Assembly: GCA_001414485.1 (NCBI GenBank)
Contig: LLEY01000040.1
Coordinates: forward strand, 362,987-426,986
DNA from: Calycina herbarum
Lineage: Eukaryota; Ascomycota; Leotiomycetes; Helotiales; Pezizellaceae
Length of the DNA: 64,000 nt
Direction: 5' to 3'
The translations under genes and the position numbers were made by a program. Every line of letters begins with the position of its first letter. The first letter of the stretch is position 1. A model generated the notes under the pieces. The model saw nothing but the letters and a program-made list of their open reading frames with translations. It made no database searches and was not told where the DNA came from. Below, piece after piece: positions 55,294-64,000 of the stretch.

Positions 55294-56400
55294 TTGTTGC
55301 ATGTCGCACTTAGCGCTTGATACCCTGAAGCTACAGGTACTTGAAGCCTGAAGGACTTCAAACATAACAGCCCAGACTCGCGGTGGACAGAACAATGTGG
55401 CGGACGCCTGATAACCCCAAGAAACGAGATACTGCACAGCTTAACACAAACCAGTCGGAAAATATATACAGATAATACAGATGAAAGCTGAATTAACTTA
55501 TGAGAGGTTATGCAAATTCTTGGAGGGTTTGATTCCAGCATCGTTGTGGGATATCCTAAGTCTGGGGGTGATCTCCTAGTATTCATAGCAACCTAAAGTT
55601 AGGTGATATACTAGCCAAAACTCACACATCGCATTCAGCGCCTAACACCCTAAAGTTACAGGACCTTCAAGCATGGAGAACTTCAACTTTCACCTGAACC
55701 CTGCTCCTATCTTTTGATACTAAAATAAAACTTAAGCGAGGCCAGCGATCAATTGGCTATCAATCACCCCGCACAGGCCAACATTGACTTTTTGTTGCAT
55801 ATCGCATTTAGCGCTTGATACCTTGAAGAGACAGGGACTCGAAGCCTAAAGGACTTTAGACCTAAGAGCGCAGACTTGCGGTAGACAGAAAAAGTGACGG
55901 AGCGGTGCTAACCCCCGCAAACCAAATACAGCCTAACACAACAGAGTCGTAAAAATATATAAAAGAAATACTCATGGATGCTATATTAACCAATTACCCA
56001 TTAAACTGCCTTTTAGAGGGTTTTCGTTAAAATCCAACGTTATTATAAGAGCTTATTTTAAGTCTTGAGGTGAATTTATACTTCTTAAGTAAAACTAGGA
56101 ATTCAATAGCTCTCATTCCCCCCGCACAGGCCAAACTTGAATCCTTGTTGCATATCGCACTTAGCGCTTGATATCCTAAAGTTACAGGACCTTCAGTCCT
56201 GAAAGAGATTCCTTCAAAGTACGGGGGTTAGGTGACTTTCAACTAGCCAAAATAATTTTAAGCGAGGCCAGCGATTAATTGGCTGTCAACCCCCGCACAG
56301 GCCAATCTCAAAGTTTTGTTGCACATCGCACTTAGCGCTTGATGCCTTGAAGCTACAGGGCCTTGAAGCCTAGAGAACTTTGGGTGAAAAATACGACGTA
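55294..56400. repeat. Higher-order tandem repeat, about 500-525-bp unit
   Basis: Five copies of a roughly 65-bp motif (TTGTTGCATATCGCACTTAG, CGCTTGATACC..GAAGCTACAGG, ..CTTGAAGCCTGAAGGACTT) start at 55294, 55621, 55792, 56145 and 56316. Copies 1, 3 and 5 resemble each other, as do 2 and 4 (CCTAAAGTTACAGGACCTTCA). The spacings of 327, 171, 353 and 171 define units at 55294-55791 and 55792-56315 plus a partial third. Copies 1 and 3 also share about 130 bp downstream, and CCCCGCACAGGCCAA plus AAGCGAGGCCAGCGAT precede later copies. No ORF runs through it. Confidence 0.85.
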
Positions 56401-57404
56401 ATTCAAGCGTACAATCACAAACCCTCCTCTCATTCTACGCTGTGATACTCTGCTCAAAACACTTTCAGCCTCAGTATGAAAGAGAGACTTCCTAGTATAA
56501 TACAGCATCACCCAAACTCCCCACTCTCATCCCTCTTAGAAAACCAGAAGGTTGAGCTAATGGCTTGGTGGGAAATTCAAGAAATGATCTCATTCATTAC
56601 GTTCCTTTAACCTCGTGTTTCTGAAAACAAACCTCCCTGGTCGACGTTTGGTCGAAAGACCCTAAACTAAGATTCATCAACACAGAAGGCTCGCTCAAGT
56701 CACAAATTATCGCACATCAACCTCAATGATCGTTACAGCAAGTTTTCATTCTTATGTTGTGAAATACAGCTCAGTCATTAATCGACTGCCGGTCTCTCTC
56801 CTCCGAAAAAGCAAATCCCCGTTCAAGCAACCATACCCTTGAGCAAGCAACTCCCCCCTAAAGCCAAACGTCCATCTTGTGCACACGTAGAAATTGAAAT
56901 TCTTCTTCCCAGTTTCTCCTCCACTTGAATCCACACCCATATAACAGCTCCTCATGTCAAACCCAAATAGCAAAACAGCAAGCCATATCAATCAGCAGAG
57001 ATATCCCCCATAAACATCCCCAGTGCAAAATGCAGAAGTCTCTGTCGGAAAGAAACAATGATCGCGATCCCTCCTACCTCAAATTGATCGAAAAATGAGC
57101 AAAAGAAAACTCCGAAAATCTTACGTGAAGTTAGCTTGGATATTTTGCTTCTTTGAGCATGGAGCTAGCCTTTCCTGTTTCTTATTCCCCATTCAAGTGA
57201 AGGAAGACTTTGAAACACTGCTAGAGAGCATTGGGTTCCAAAGACTAAAGTTGCGAAAATGCCAGGCCTTCATGAACATTAGTTATAAGACTTGCCGGAT
57301 TCCCCGTCCTCAAAACATAGTTCTTGCCGGGATACGAGATACTTCTGCTGCTCTGAAGTTTCTGGCAGATGTTTTTCCTTTCTCAATGAATTCGGCAACA
57401 TTAG
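56401..57404. other. Intergenic after the repeat array
   Basis: A 79-codon minus-strand ORF (56991-56752) has a hydrophobic start and three cysteines and could be imagined as a small secreted protein, but nothing else supports it. A plus-strand 105-codon ORF (57095-57412) overlaps the end of the next gene and is probably chance. I call no gene. Confidence 0.35.
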
Positions 57405-58734
57405 TTATTTGATCTTCTTTGGGTACTCTTTTTCGTTGACCATGTTGTCATAGAACTCGTCAAATGCGGAATCAGAGTCATACCCATCTTATAGCCGTCC
57501 TGATAATTTTTCCAACCATAGAAGTCCTCGAAAGCTACATCAACATCAAATGACTTGCTCACAACCAATTTGTTAGTTGCTCTCGCAGTGGTATAGTGGC
57601 CTTTTGCCTCTAGTAGATCTTCCACATCTTCCCAGCTGATTTGGAATTTGACAACCAGAGTTTCCAAGCGTAGCACTTGGGCCAAGAACTCAAAACTCTT
57701 GTTGAAGATACCCACTTTGCTCTTCTCTACCTTGGGCCAGTTTTCACCATGCCATTCTGATGATAGAGTTAGGTGCACAATACCATGACGGGCAGTTGGG
57801 CGGTCCACTAGAAAGTCCTCTAGCGGCACCAGATCGTCAGTATCATCCCCAGGAGGATTGATAGTAATGCTGACGGAAGAACGGCGCCAGAATACCTCGA
57901 AGAGTTCATTTCTAAAAGACTTGCTAACGTACGAAGCTTCTCGGATCCAATTGAGAAAGAGATAATCCGTCGTCTCCGACCACCAAGGCTTCGGCACACG
58001 CGTTTGGCCCAAGTGTCTTTCGAGCTCCGAGAGCATTCGGTAGCTGCCGCTGCGACCTGGATGTATCTCATTCATCTTGTATTTCATATTTTTTGTCTTT
58101 TCAAATTCTTCCTTGGTCTTCGGGTAAATGGTGACCGTCATCGGTAGATGGCTTCTCTTTCGCGAGAAAGCCTTCAAAGGAAAGATCGTAGCCTGGTGAC
58201 TCCAAATCAAATCTGCGCTGCTCGAATATTTGAATAGACGTGTGTTTTTTCTTCGTTGTTGGTTCATGCGTGAGAAGTGGAGCTAGCATCAGACGAAAAA
58301 TGTTGAATCGGATTTCCTTGGGCAACTTCTCGAAGAGAAAGCATCCAACCCTGGTATTGATTATCAGCCAATTATTTAGAGAAGAGGAGAGTTTCGTGCC
58401 TGTACCGTTCGAATGAATTCATTTCGGCAACTGGCAGTGCATGACTCCCTGTAAAAGGCTCCTCATATGTTGCTATTGGGTAGAGTCCGTGCGAAGTGTT
58501 GAGCGGTGCATCGACTAAACGTCCAAAGCAGAAGTCACCATATCCCATACCAAAGGGCCATCTCGAGATTGCGTCTGTTAAAGTTTTGTCATAGTCTTCG
58601 ATTTCACCTCCACCGGCAATGGCTGTTGGTTTAGTTGCTTCGACGTCTGCTGAAGACAGCAGCTCCTTCTCGTGACCATCAGACGAATCCTTGGGTTCGG
58701 ATGGCGACGGATGGCGACCATTTGATTGTGTCAT
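57405..58734 (-). CDS. F-box-like fungal protein, apparent frameshifts
   Basis: Exon 1 (58734-58406) joins exon 2 (from 58350) across a 55-bp intron, giving FERVGCFLFEKLPKEIRFNIFRLML, an F-box-like LPxEI start at about residue 118. The protein text then shifts frame near 58140 into a 230-codon stretch (MTVTIYPKTKEEF...YLFLNWIREASYVSKSFRNELFEVFWRRSSVSITI), typical of the large families of fungal proteins that open with a short F-box/2EXR-like segment. It shifts again near 57475 to a natural end (AFDEFYDNMVNEKEYPKKIK, stop at 57405-57407). No standard intron spans either shift. It is either a pseudogene or a gene carrying unresolved short introns. No function beyond a likely protein-interaction role is inferred. 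Confidence 0.6.
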
Positions 58735-60057
58735 GGCGAGCGATGTTTGAGGAGGTTATTGTTTACTGGATGTTGGATGGTATCCAGGTATCCTCAGGTG
58801 ATGTGGCGTCGACAAGAGTTGTGGTGAAGGTCGAAAGAAGAGGAAGAAGACGAGAGACGCGCTTTCCAGAATCGACCTCCAGATCCCGCGCAGAGCAGGA
58901 GATGAAGAGTCGAAGCCTGGTTGAAGAACTCCAATGAAGAATTGAAGACCGAAACGCGTTGACTGACGAAACCTTCCAAAGGCGCGATGGTCTGCGATGC
59001 GGAGAGGTTGTGTTTGGAAATTGGAAGAAGATGGAAAAGGAGCAGGTTCTATGACCCGAAGGCTTGGGCTTCGAAGTTCATTTGTGAAAGAGGAAGGAGA
59101 AGGAGCAGGTGACGGTGACGGTGGTTGATAGTTGGAGTTGGAAGTTGAGAAGTCAAGGAAGTCGCTAAATAGAGTTTCGACTCCCGTCGTTCCTTCCTCA
59201 CTCGCTTTCAACAGAACCCCAACTTGGGAGAAGGGAGACAAAAAATCCCGGCTTCTTCGATGAAGAGAGCCATCAAACCTCCTCAACTTCCCCCCAAAAG
59301 CCCATGAATCAAAACGCAACCTCGATTCACAAATCCCATTGCCCACCTATTCTCACGTCCCCACCCAACACCCGTTCGCACCACCCATATCTATCAATAA
59401 GTCCTCTTCTCCCTCTTTGTATTTTTATTTTTTTTAGAGCTTTCTTCGCTCGACTTTTCCTCCCGCCCATCAACTCAAGAAATAATCCCTTCCCATCCGC
59501 CCCCAAATAGAGTAAATGATCCCATCAAGTGCAATACTTCCCAGTAGTACTAGCCCAGGGCAAGGAATCTCAAGAGGTCACACAAAAAGCTCTAAAACCA
59601 CTCTAATTCTGGAAGAAAAAACAGGACTAAGATACTCAAGACCAAGAATTTGACGTGTAAGAATCTCATCTCCCTACACAAACATCCCGCCCAAAGATCT
59701 CCACCCTCCTTTTTCCAGCAGGATTTCCAAAAACCAATTCCTCAAGTTCTAGAAACCACACCATGAATGGGAAATTTAATATGACTTGTAGGAAACTTCC
59801 ATGAGGAAAAAAGAACTAATTTATGTAATTTTGAGCCTAACAAGAAGAGACGCCAAGATATATCCGAGAGAAACACCTCTCAATATAAATACCAAAGCAC
59901 CATGACCCAGTGCCAAAAACCCAGCGCCAAAGCTAAAAGAACCGGAATATCATACATCCCAAAAAATTCACCCTCGTCCCAAATTTTGCCATGTCATTAC
60001 CCTCCTTTTCACAAAACTCCCCCTTCACCAACTCCATCCCCAAACCCAACGGCACTC
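58735..60057. other. Long intergenic stretch
   Basis: A 196-codon minus-strand ORF (59346-58756) is Ser/Pro/Phe-rich and has no known domain; it probably overlaps the promoter of the F-box-like gene and is not called. The rest is pyrimidine-rich, followed by the 3' flank of the glycosyltransferase gene. No RNA or transposon is seen. Confidence 0.4.
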
Positions 60058-61356
60058 CTACCACTGCATAACATAATCCGTCTCCCCCACCATCAACTTC
60101 CTCAAATTCAGTCGTGCACTAATAGCAATATTCTCCGTACTCCCCTTCTCCCTCACCGCCGCCCCCTCATTAGCCACCAAATCGCTATCCTTGGCCACAT
60201 TCCCAGCAGGCCGATGATGCACAAACAGACTCGGCTCCGCCATATAACACCTAACATCCAACACGCGATCGCGACACATAAACGCAAGATCATTATCAAA
60301 AGAGACAGGAGTGCCAATCATCGCCACCTCCGCGATGACTTTCTGGGCGCCCTCGTAGGAAATAGCGTATGCAAACGTACAAATCGGTTCCCCCGCGCGA
60401 TGAACTACTCGTGTAAATTCAGGCATATTCACCAAAGCGTCGGCGAGGGGATGTTGATGTTCTTTCGGTGGAACGGTGGGATCGTTGGGGATAACGTATT
60501 GGCGCTCATCTCCTACGACTGGATGGCCGCCGCAGTGACCGGGCCAGAGGACATCCCAGTTATCTCCGTAGGGGGAGTGTTGCTTTGCGTTCTGGGGTAC
60601 GTTTGTGAGATGTCGGGTTCCCTTGGCGAATTCTTGCATTTGAGAGAGGATTCTGATGTCCCAGTCTACGTCGTCTTCGATTATGAGGGCGGAGGAGAGT
60701 CCTTCGTCTACGACGCGGCGGATGGCGTTTAGGTGGGCGCGCCAGGAGCCTATGTAGCCTTGGGGTCGGGTTGTGCGGTCCATTCCCTAAAAAAGTCAGT
60801 GATGTTCGGAGGAAAGGGAATTGGAGAAGGAATTGTGATGAGGTGAGGCGGTGGGCTTACGGGAGGTAGAGCTTTTGTGACTACATCTTCACCTCTCATT
60901 CCATCCTCGTATTCGACGTGGAAACCCGTCAGGGTGCTTTGGAGCGCAATCGCATCTCTACGATCATATCTCTCCTTCAATCCCACCACAATAATCTTCT
61001 CAAACTGTCCAGAATATTAACTTCCATCTGATATACGATTGCTCGAGCGCGCGTGCGATCGCGAGGGGTACTGACTCCCAAAGTTCCATTACTCGCTCGT
61101 CCCAACTCGGAATTTGTATTTATGTTTGCAACATTCGTCTTCCAATATGGCATATTCGAATTTCCAGTCTCGACTCTGCCATCTGTCAGTCACTCATCTC
61201 TTCACTCCTCTCTCTCTCACACTCTGCGAAAAGGAATTGAAAGAGGACATACTTCGTCACCGACCAAGCACCGCGGAAAATGACAAAACACACGACCGAA
61301 ACGAAAGCCCCGATCGCCACAAGGCTACTGGTGGGGCGCATCGATAATACCGCCAT
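60058..61356 (-). CDS. GT25-like glycosyltransferase, type II membrane protein
   Basis: Four exons at 61356-61253, 61175-61076, 61004-60861 and 60786-60058 encode 358 residues. Introns are 77, 71 and 74 bp, and each junction keeps frame. Residues about 12-30 form a signal anchor, which would place the enzyme in the Golgi or ER lumen. Residues from about 69 read FEKIIVVGLKERYDRRDAIALQ, the usual start of LPS-type glycosyltransferase family 25 domains. IIEDDVDWDI in exon 4 supplies the acidic metal/nucleotide-sugar motif, and conserved WDVLWPGHCGGHP and FAYAISYEGAQK blocks follow. The family makes beta-linked galactose additions in bacteria and animals; the fungal acceptor is unknown. The start codon is the first ATG of exon 1 and is needed for the anchor. 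Confidence 0.88.
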
Positions 61357-62341
61357 CTCTTCTCAAAGTATAAAAAACGATCGGAAGAAAAAAGGTTGTT
61401 GTACAGTTTGAAAAGACAGTCGGTTTGTCGCGATGACGGCAGTTCAACAGAAGGTGTTCAAGAAAATCAAATCAGGTCAGACCAGGTGAGACTAACACGT
61501 TCTGTACGTGAGAAAATAGGGGATGATAGGCTTATCTCAGCCCTTCTACAGGGGAGTCTAAGACAACTCCATTCAGCGGCGAGCCCTCGATCACCCCCCA
61601 AATCCACCACCAAATGGGAAATTTGAGTAATGGTGGGGGTTTAGTGGATCGACGGATTGGATGAATAAGTTCAAGCTAAGCTTTTTCAAGCTAAAACTCG
61701 TGCTAAAATTGAACCCAGGGGAAAGATTTAAAGTTGGCTCAAGGGCCAGCATGCGCCTGGTGTTGAAGAAAGACGATCAAGCGCCGTCAAGCGCGAACTT
61801 TCGCCATGATTTTCTGGGTTCTGGGTTTGAACAGGTGTCCATATTTTTCCAACCTTCCGGGAGATCGTCTGTGATGGTGTCATTTTGGTTAGGCCGTGGA
61901 GATCCCAAGTGTCTCCACAGTTGACACCCGACCTCTCCGAAAACCTTCGAATTTACTTTTTGTTTAATCGTATGGAGTTTTTCTGCTTCATTGATTTTCT
62001 TTCATGACTTCGGTTCTCCGGGTGCTCTCTCCGTCTGGTTTTCTGGTTTTATATGCTAAGCGCCAGTTTCGGGCAAGCTGACAGGCGGGGCGAGAATCCC
62101 AATCTGGTTTTTGGAATCCGGACGTACGAAAGTGGTCTTTTAGTGGGTTTTACGAGTAAATTTGTATTTTGATTCGTGGAATTATGGTTAAACTGTAAAT
62201 ACTACGCCTCTTGGGTGCTTATCGGATGTTAAATTGTTGATGCTTCAGGTCGAGTTGATGGTTTTATTTCTTTTCTTTCTCAATTCAATTTAATCACTTT
62301 AATCAACTCGCCATGTCTGTTCGCAATTGCTCCAATGCTTC
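61357..62341. other. Intergenic, glycosyltransferase upstream region
   Basis: This contains the presumed glycosyltransferase promoter. ORFs of 76-87 codons on the plus strand have no recognisable content. An AAGCTT/AAGCTAA-rich short stretch near 61670-61700 gives a weak local repeat. Confidence 0.4.
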
Positions 62342-62791
62342 TCAGAAATATAGTTTCGATCCACTCGAGATAATCTGCTTCATTATTTCTTCACCAAAAA
62401 ACTGTTTCCACAACTTCTCTCTCGTCTTATCCTCAATCAAGAACCTCCCGCAACCCCACCTCATAAGGCACAGCACGGCCAATCCTTTAAGCCTCCCGTC
62501 CCTTGATGGTCCCATTATAGCGCAATACCACCCTCCCCAACCAATCACAAATTGATACACGTATTTCGAGGCATCTCCAGGCTTATATGCAGGTAACCTG
62601 CAGATATCTTGCGGTTTCGTATTGACATGATCGTCCGCAGTTGAGGTTGGATTTGCCCATGGTGGGTTGGATACAAAGATACTTCGCCGCAATGCCCAGG
62701 GCTTAATGTTAGATCTGACATGATTCCTGCACGTAGAACGAATTGGGTGGAAGTGTTGGCGAGGGTATGTGAAGGGGAAAAGGGAACCCAC
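62342..62791 (-). CDS. Hypothetical protein
   Basis: A 149-codon ORF. The C-terminal 85 residues (KPGDASKYVYQFVIGWGGWYCAIM, then REKLWKQFFGEEIMKQ) look like real protein, with aromatic residues clustered and a basic-acidic helical end. The N-terminal third has an SNPPWANPT segment resembling the NPPW/NPPY motif of some methyltransferases, but no SAM-binding glycine motif precedes it, so I do not claim that function. An opposite-strand ORF of 80 codons overlaps. There is no leader or membrane segment. Possibly an exon of a longer gene. Confidence 0.35.
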   Translation of the reverse strand: MGSLFPFTYPRQHFHPIRSTCRNHVRSNIKPWALRRSIFVSNPPWANPTSTADDHVNTKPQDICRLPAYKPGDASKYVYQFVIGWGGWYCAIMGPSRDGRLKGLAVLCLMRWGCGRFLIEDKTREKLWKQFFGEEIMKQIISSGSKLYF

Positions 62792-63033
62792 GTTTTTTTC
62801 TTCTCTTTCCGTTACACTTGAAGGGGTTTCATTACAACTTTAAAAAACGCCTTTGCCGCAAGGGACTTTCGCACACGTACGATACCGAGGAGGACGTGAT
62901 GTGTAGGTGACGAGATTAGAATTTGGGAATTTGAAATTGAGGAATTGGATAGCAACAACAGATTGGAGATTTGTGCTCGAAATCACGAAGTCAAAGAGCG
63001 AATCGCTGGAAATCACACTCTTTTACCATCAAA
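62792..63033. other. Upstream region of the partial membrane-protein gene
   Basis: Intergenic spacer between two divergent ORFs, with the likely promoter and 5' untranslated region of the gene at 63034. Nothing else is seen. Confidence 0.4.
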
Positions 63034-64000
63034 ATGACAACAACAACACCCCAAAAACTCATATGGGAGAACCCATCAACACTCTTCAACGTCACAGTTC
63101 CCATAAACATAACATGGTCACTCTCAACCTTCAACGCGATAAACCTCGGGAATTTCGAATTAAACATGTGGTTATTGCGCCACGACAATGCCGGAGTCAC
63201 AGTATTGAAATCGTATCCTCCAATATTATTAGCTGGTCAGTTCTTCCCCTCACCTACCCTCACCACCTCCAAAATTCAAGAAGAAAAGTAAAGAGGAGAA
63301 ACTAATAGAGATGTAACAGGCCAACACAAAGCCCAAGAAACAGGAATCTTATTCACACCAAGCACCGACGACCTAGACATCGGCATAGTCCAAGAAGGAA
63401 ACCACCAATTGACCTGGGAATTCTACAATAACAATACAGCCCTAAATCCCGCCGCCATAAAAGGGAAAGGGTTCTCGAAGGGGTTTCAGTTTAGGGCTAA
63501 TGCTGTTTCTTCATCTTCCTCCTCTTCCTCCTCCACCACTCAATCTTCAACCACTTCGGCAATATCTTCGTCGCAAACTTCGCAAACTTCGCAAACGTCG
63601 ATAGAAACTACAACCTCCTCGTCTTCTTCGATAGCAACGACAAGCGGAACAGCGGGAGGAGCAACAACAACAACAACACCAAACGCAAACTCCGCAACCA
63701 CAGCGCCTACCGCCGCATCAACGGCGGGGTCAACAACCATCAACCCCTCCACAAACACCAACCAAGGCGTTATAATAGGTCTCTCAGTCGGCTTCGGCAT
63801 CCTCCTCGGCGCCGCAATAATCGGTCTCCTATTCTGGTTCTTACATCGAAGATCCAAGACAAAAGCCGAAGAACTCGCGAATATGAGGAAAGATTCCGAG
63901 GGCTCGAGTCTGCAGGATTTGGCGCCGAAAAATGGCAATGTCGGATGGGATGGTGGAGGAGGAGGAGGGAATTATACGAATGGGGGAGGAGGGGTGGTGG
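63034..64000 (+). CDS. Single-pass Ser/Thr-rich membrane protein (WSC/Mid2-like layout), 3' partial
   Basis: Exon 1 (63034-63235) and exon 2 (from 63320, cut by the window end) are joined across an 84-bp intron with a CTAAT branch site, giving LLAGQHKAQETGILF. The extracellular part (about 1-130; KLIWENPSTLFNVTVPINITW, NHQLTWEFYNNNTAL) looks like a beta-rich ligand or wall-contact domain with several N-glycosylation sites. A long Ser/Thr/Ala stretch follows, as in heavily O-mannosylated stalks. One transmembrane helix (VIIGLSVGFGILLGAAIIGLLFWFL) leads to a basic HRRSK stop-transfer and a Gly-rich cytoplasmic tail. No cleavable signal peptide precedes the domain, so an upstream exon may be missing. 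A cell-wall sensor or adhesin role is inferred from architecture only. Confidence 0.78.

Noticed and set aside
55294..56400. CRISPR-like array
   Set aside because: Repeat cores are 65 bp, diverged and unevenly spaced, in a eukaryotic genome; they form a higher-order tandem repeat.
56752..56991. Small secreted, cysteine-containing protein (minus strand, 79 codons)
   Set aside because: Weak leader, three cysteines only, no splice or family support.
58756..59346. Minus-strand 196-codon ORF
   Set aside because: Ser/Pro/Phe-rich, no domain, lies in the expected promoter of the F-box-like gene; opposite-strand ORF also open, as usual for biased composition.
59902..60732. Plus-strand 276-codon ORF
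   Set aside because: Pro/His-rich low-quality text opposite the last exon of the glycosyltransferase, whose motifs are convincing.

Overview
The window comes from a filamentous ascomycete nuclear genome (Pezizomycotina, most likely Leotiomycetes/Helotiales by protein character). The support is: genes with short spliceosomal introns (about 50-85 bp, GT..AG, several with CTAAC/CTAAT-type branch sites), a fungal GH45 endoglucanase with a CBM1, a PSO2/SNM1 orthologue with fungal-type layout, an LSM2 gene split into four exons, a tRNA-Gln with an intron, and large AT-rich blocks of retrotransposons whose changes look like repeat-induced point mutation (RIP: CpA to TpA, coding frames full of TAG/TAA). 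The assignment below ascomycete level is inference.

Layout. (1) 1-10300 is an AT-rich block: a minus-strand Gypsy pol fragment, a nearly full-length minus-strand Gypsy chromovirus (1513-8537) and a plus-strand Copia RT/RNase H relic with its 3' tail. (2) 10300-25200 is a gene island: an SDR oxidoreductase, a small coiled-coil protein, PSO2/SNM1, a hAT relic with an 8-bp target duplication, a SnoaL-like 'pathogen-related protein' homologue, LSM2 and a small Tc1/mariner relic. (3) 25200-41400 is a second repeat block: a Gypsy chromovirus (26074-32849) inserted into an older LTR of its own family, a 1.6-kb element with about 390-bp inverted arms, and a 5.8-kb Tad-like LINE flanked by a 16-bp direct repeat. 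(4) 41400-64000 is a second gene island: a membrane-protein fragment at the repeat edge, a GH45-CBM1 cellulase, an APH-family kinase pseudogene, a GRF zinc-finger protein, tRNA-Gln, a histidine phosphatase, two neighbouring decayed genes of fungus-specific families, a roughly 500-bp tandem repeat array, an F-box-like gene with apparent frameshifts, a GT25-like glycosyltransferase, and the 5' part of a single-pass Ser/Thr-rich membrane protein running off the right edge.

Exon structures were worked out by hand from splice motifs, reading-frame continuity and remembered family consensus; none was checked by alignment or RNA data. The genes form no operon or recognisable biosynthetic cluster. 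Housekeeping genes (LSM2, PSO2, tRNA) sit among plant-interaction candidates (GH45, pathogen-related homologue) and decaying accessory genes, between two RIP-altered repeat blocks. I see no clear new molecular system. The most unusual structures are the higher-order repeat array at 55294-56400, the long-armed inverted element at 33543-35176, the nested LTR insertion, and the duplicated acidic module in the GRF protein.
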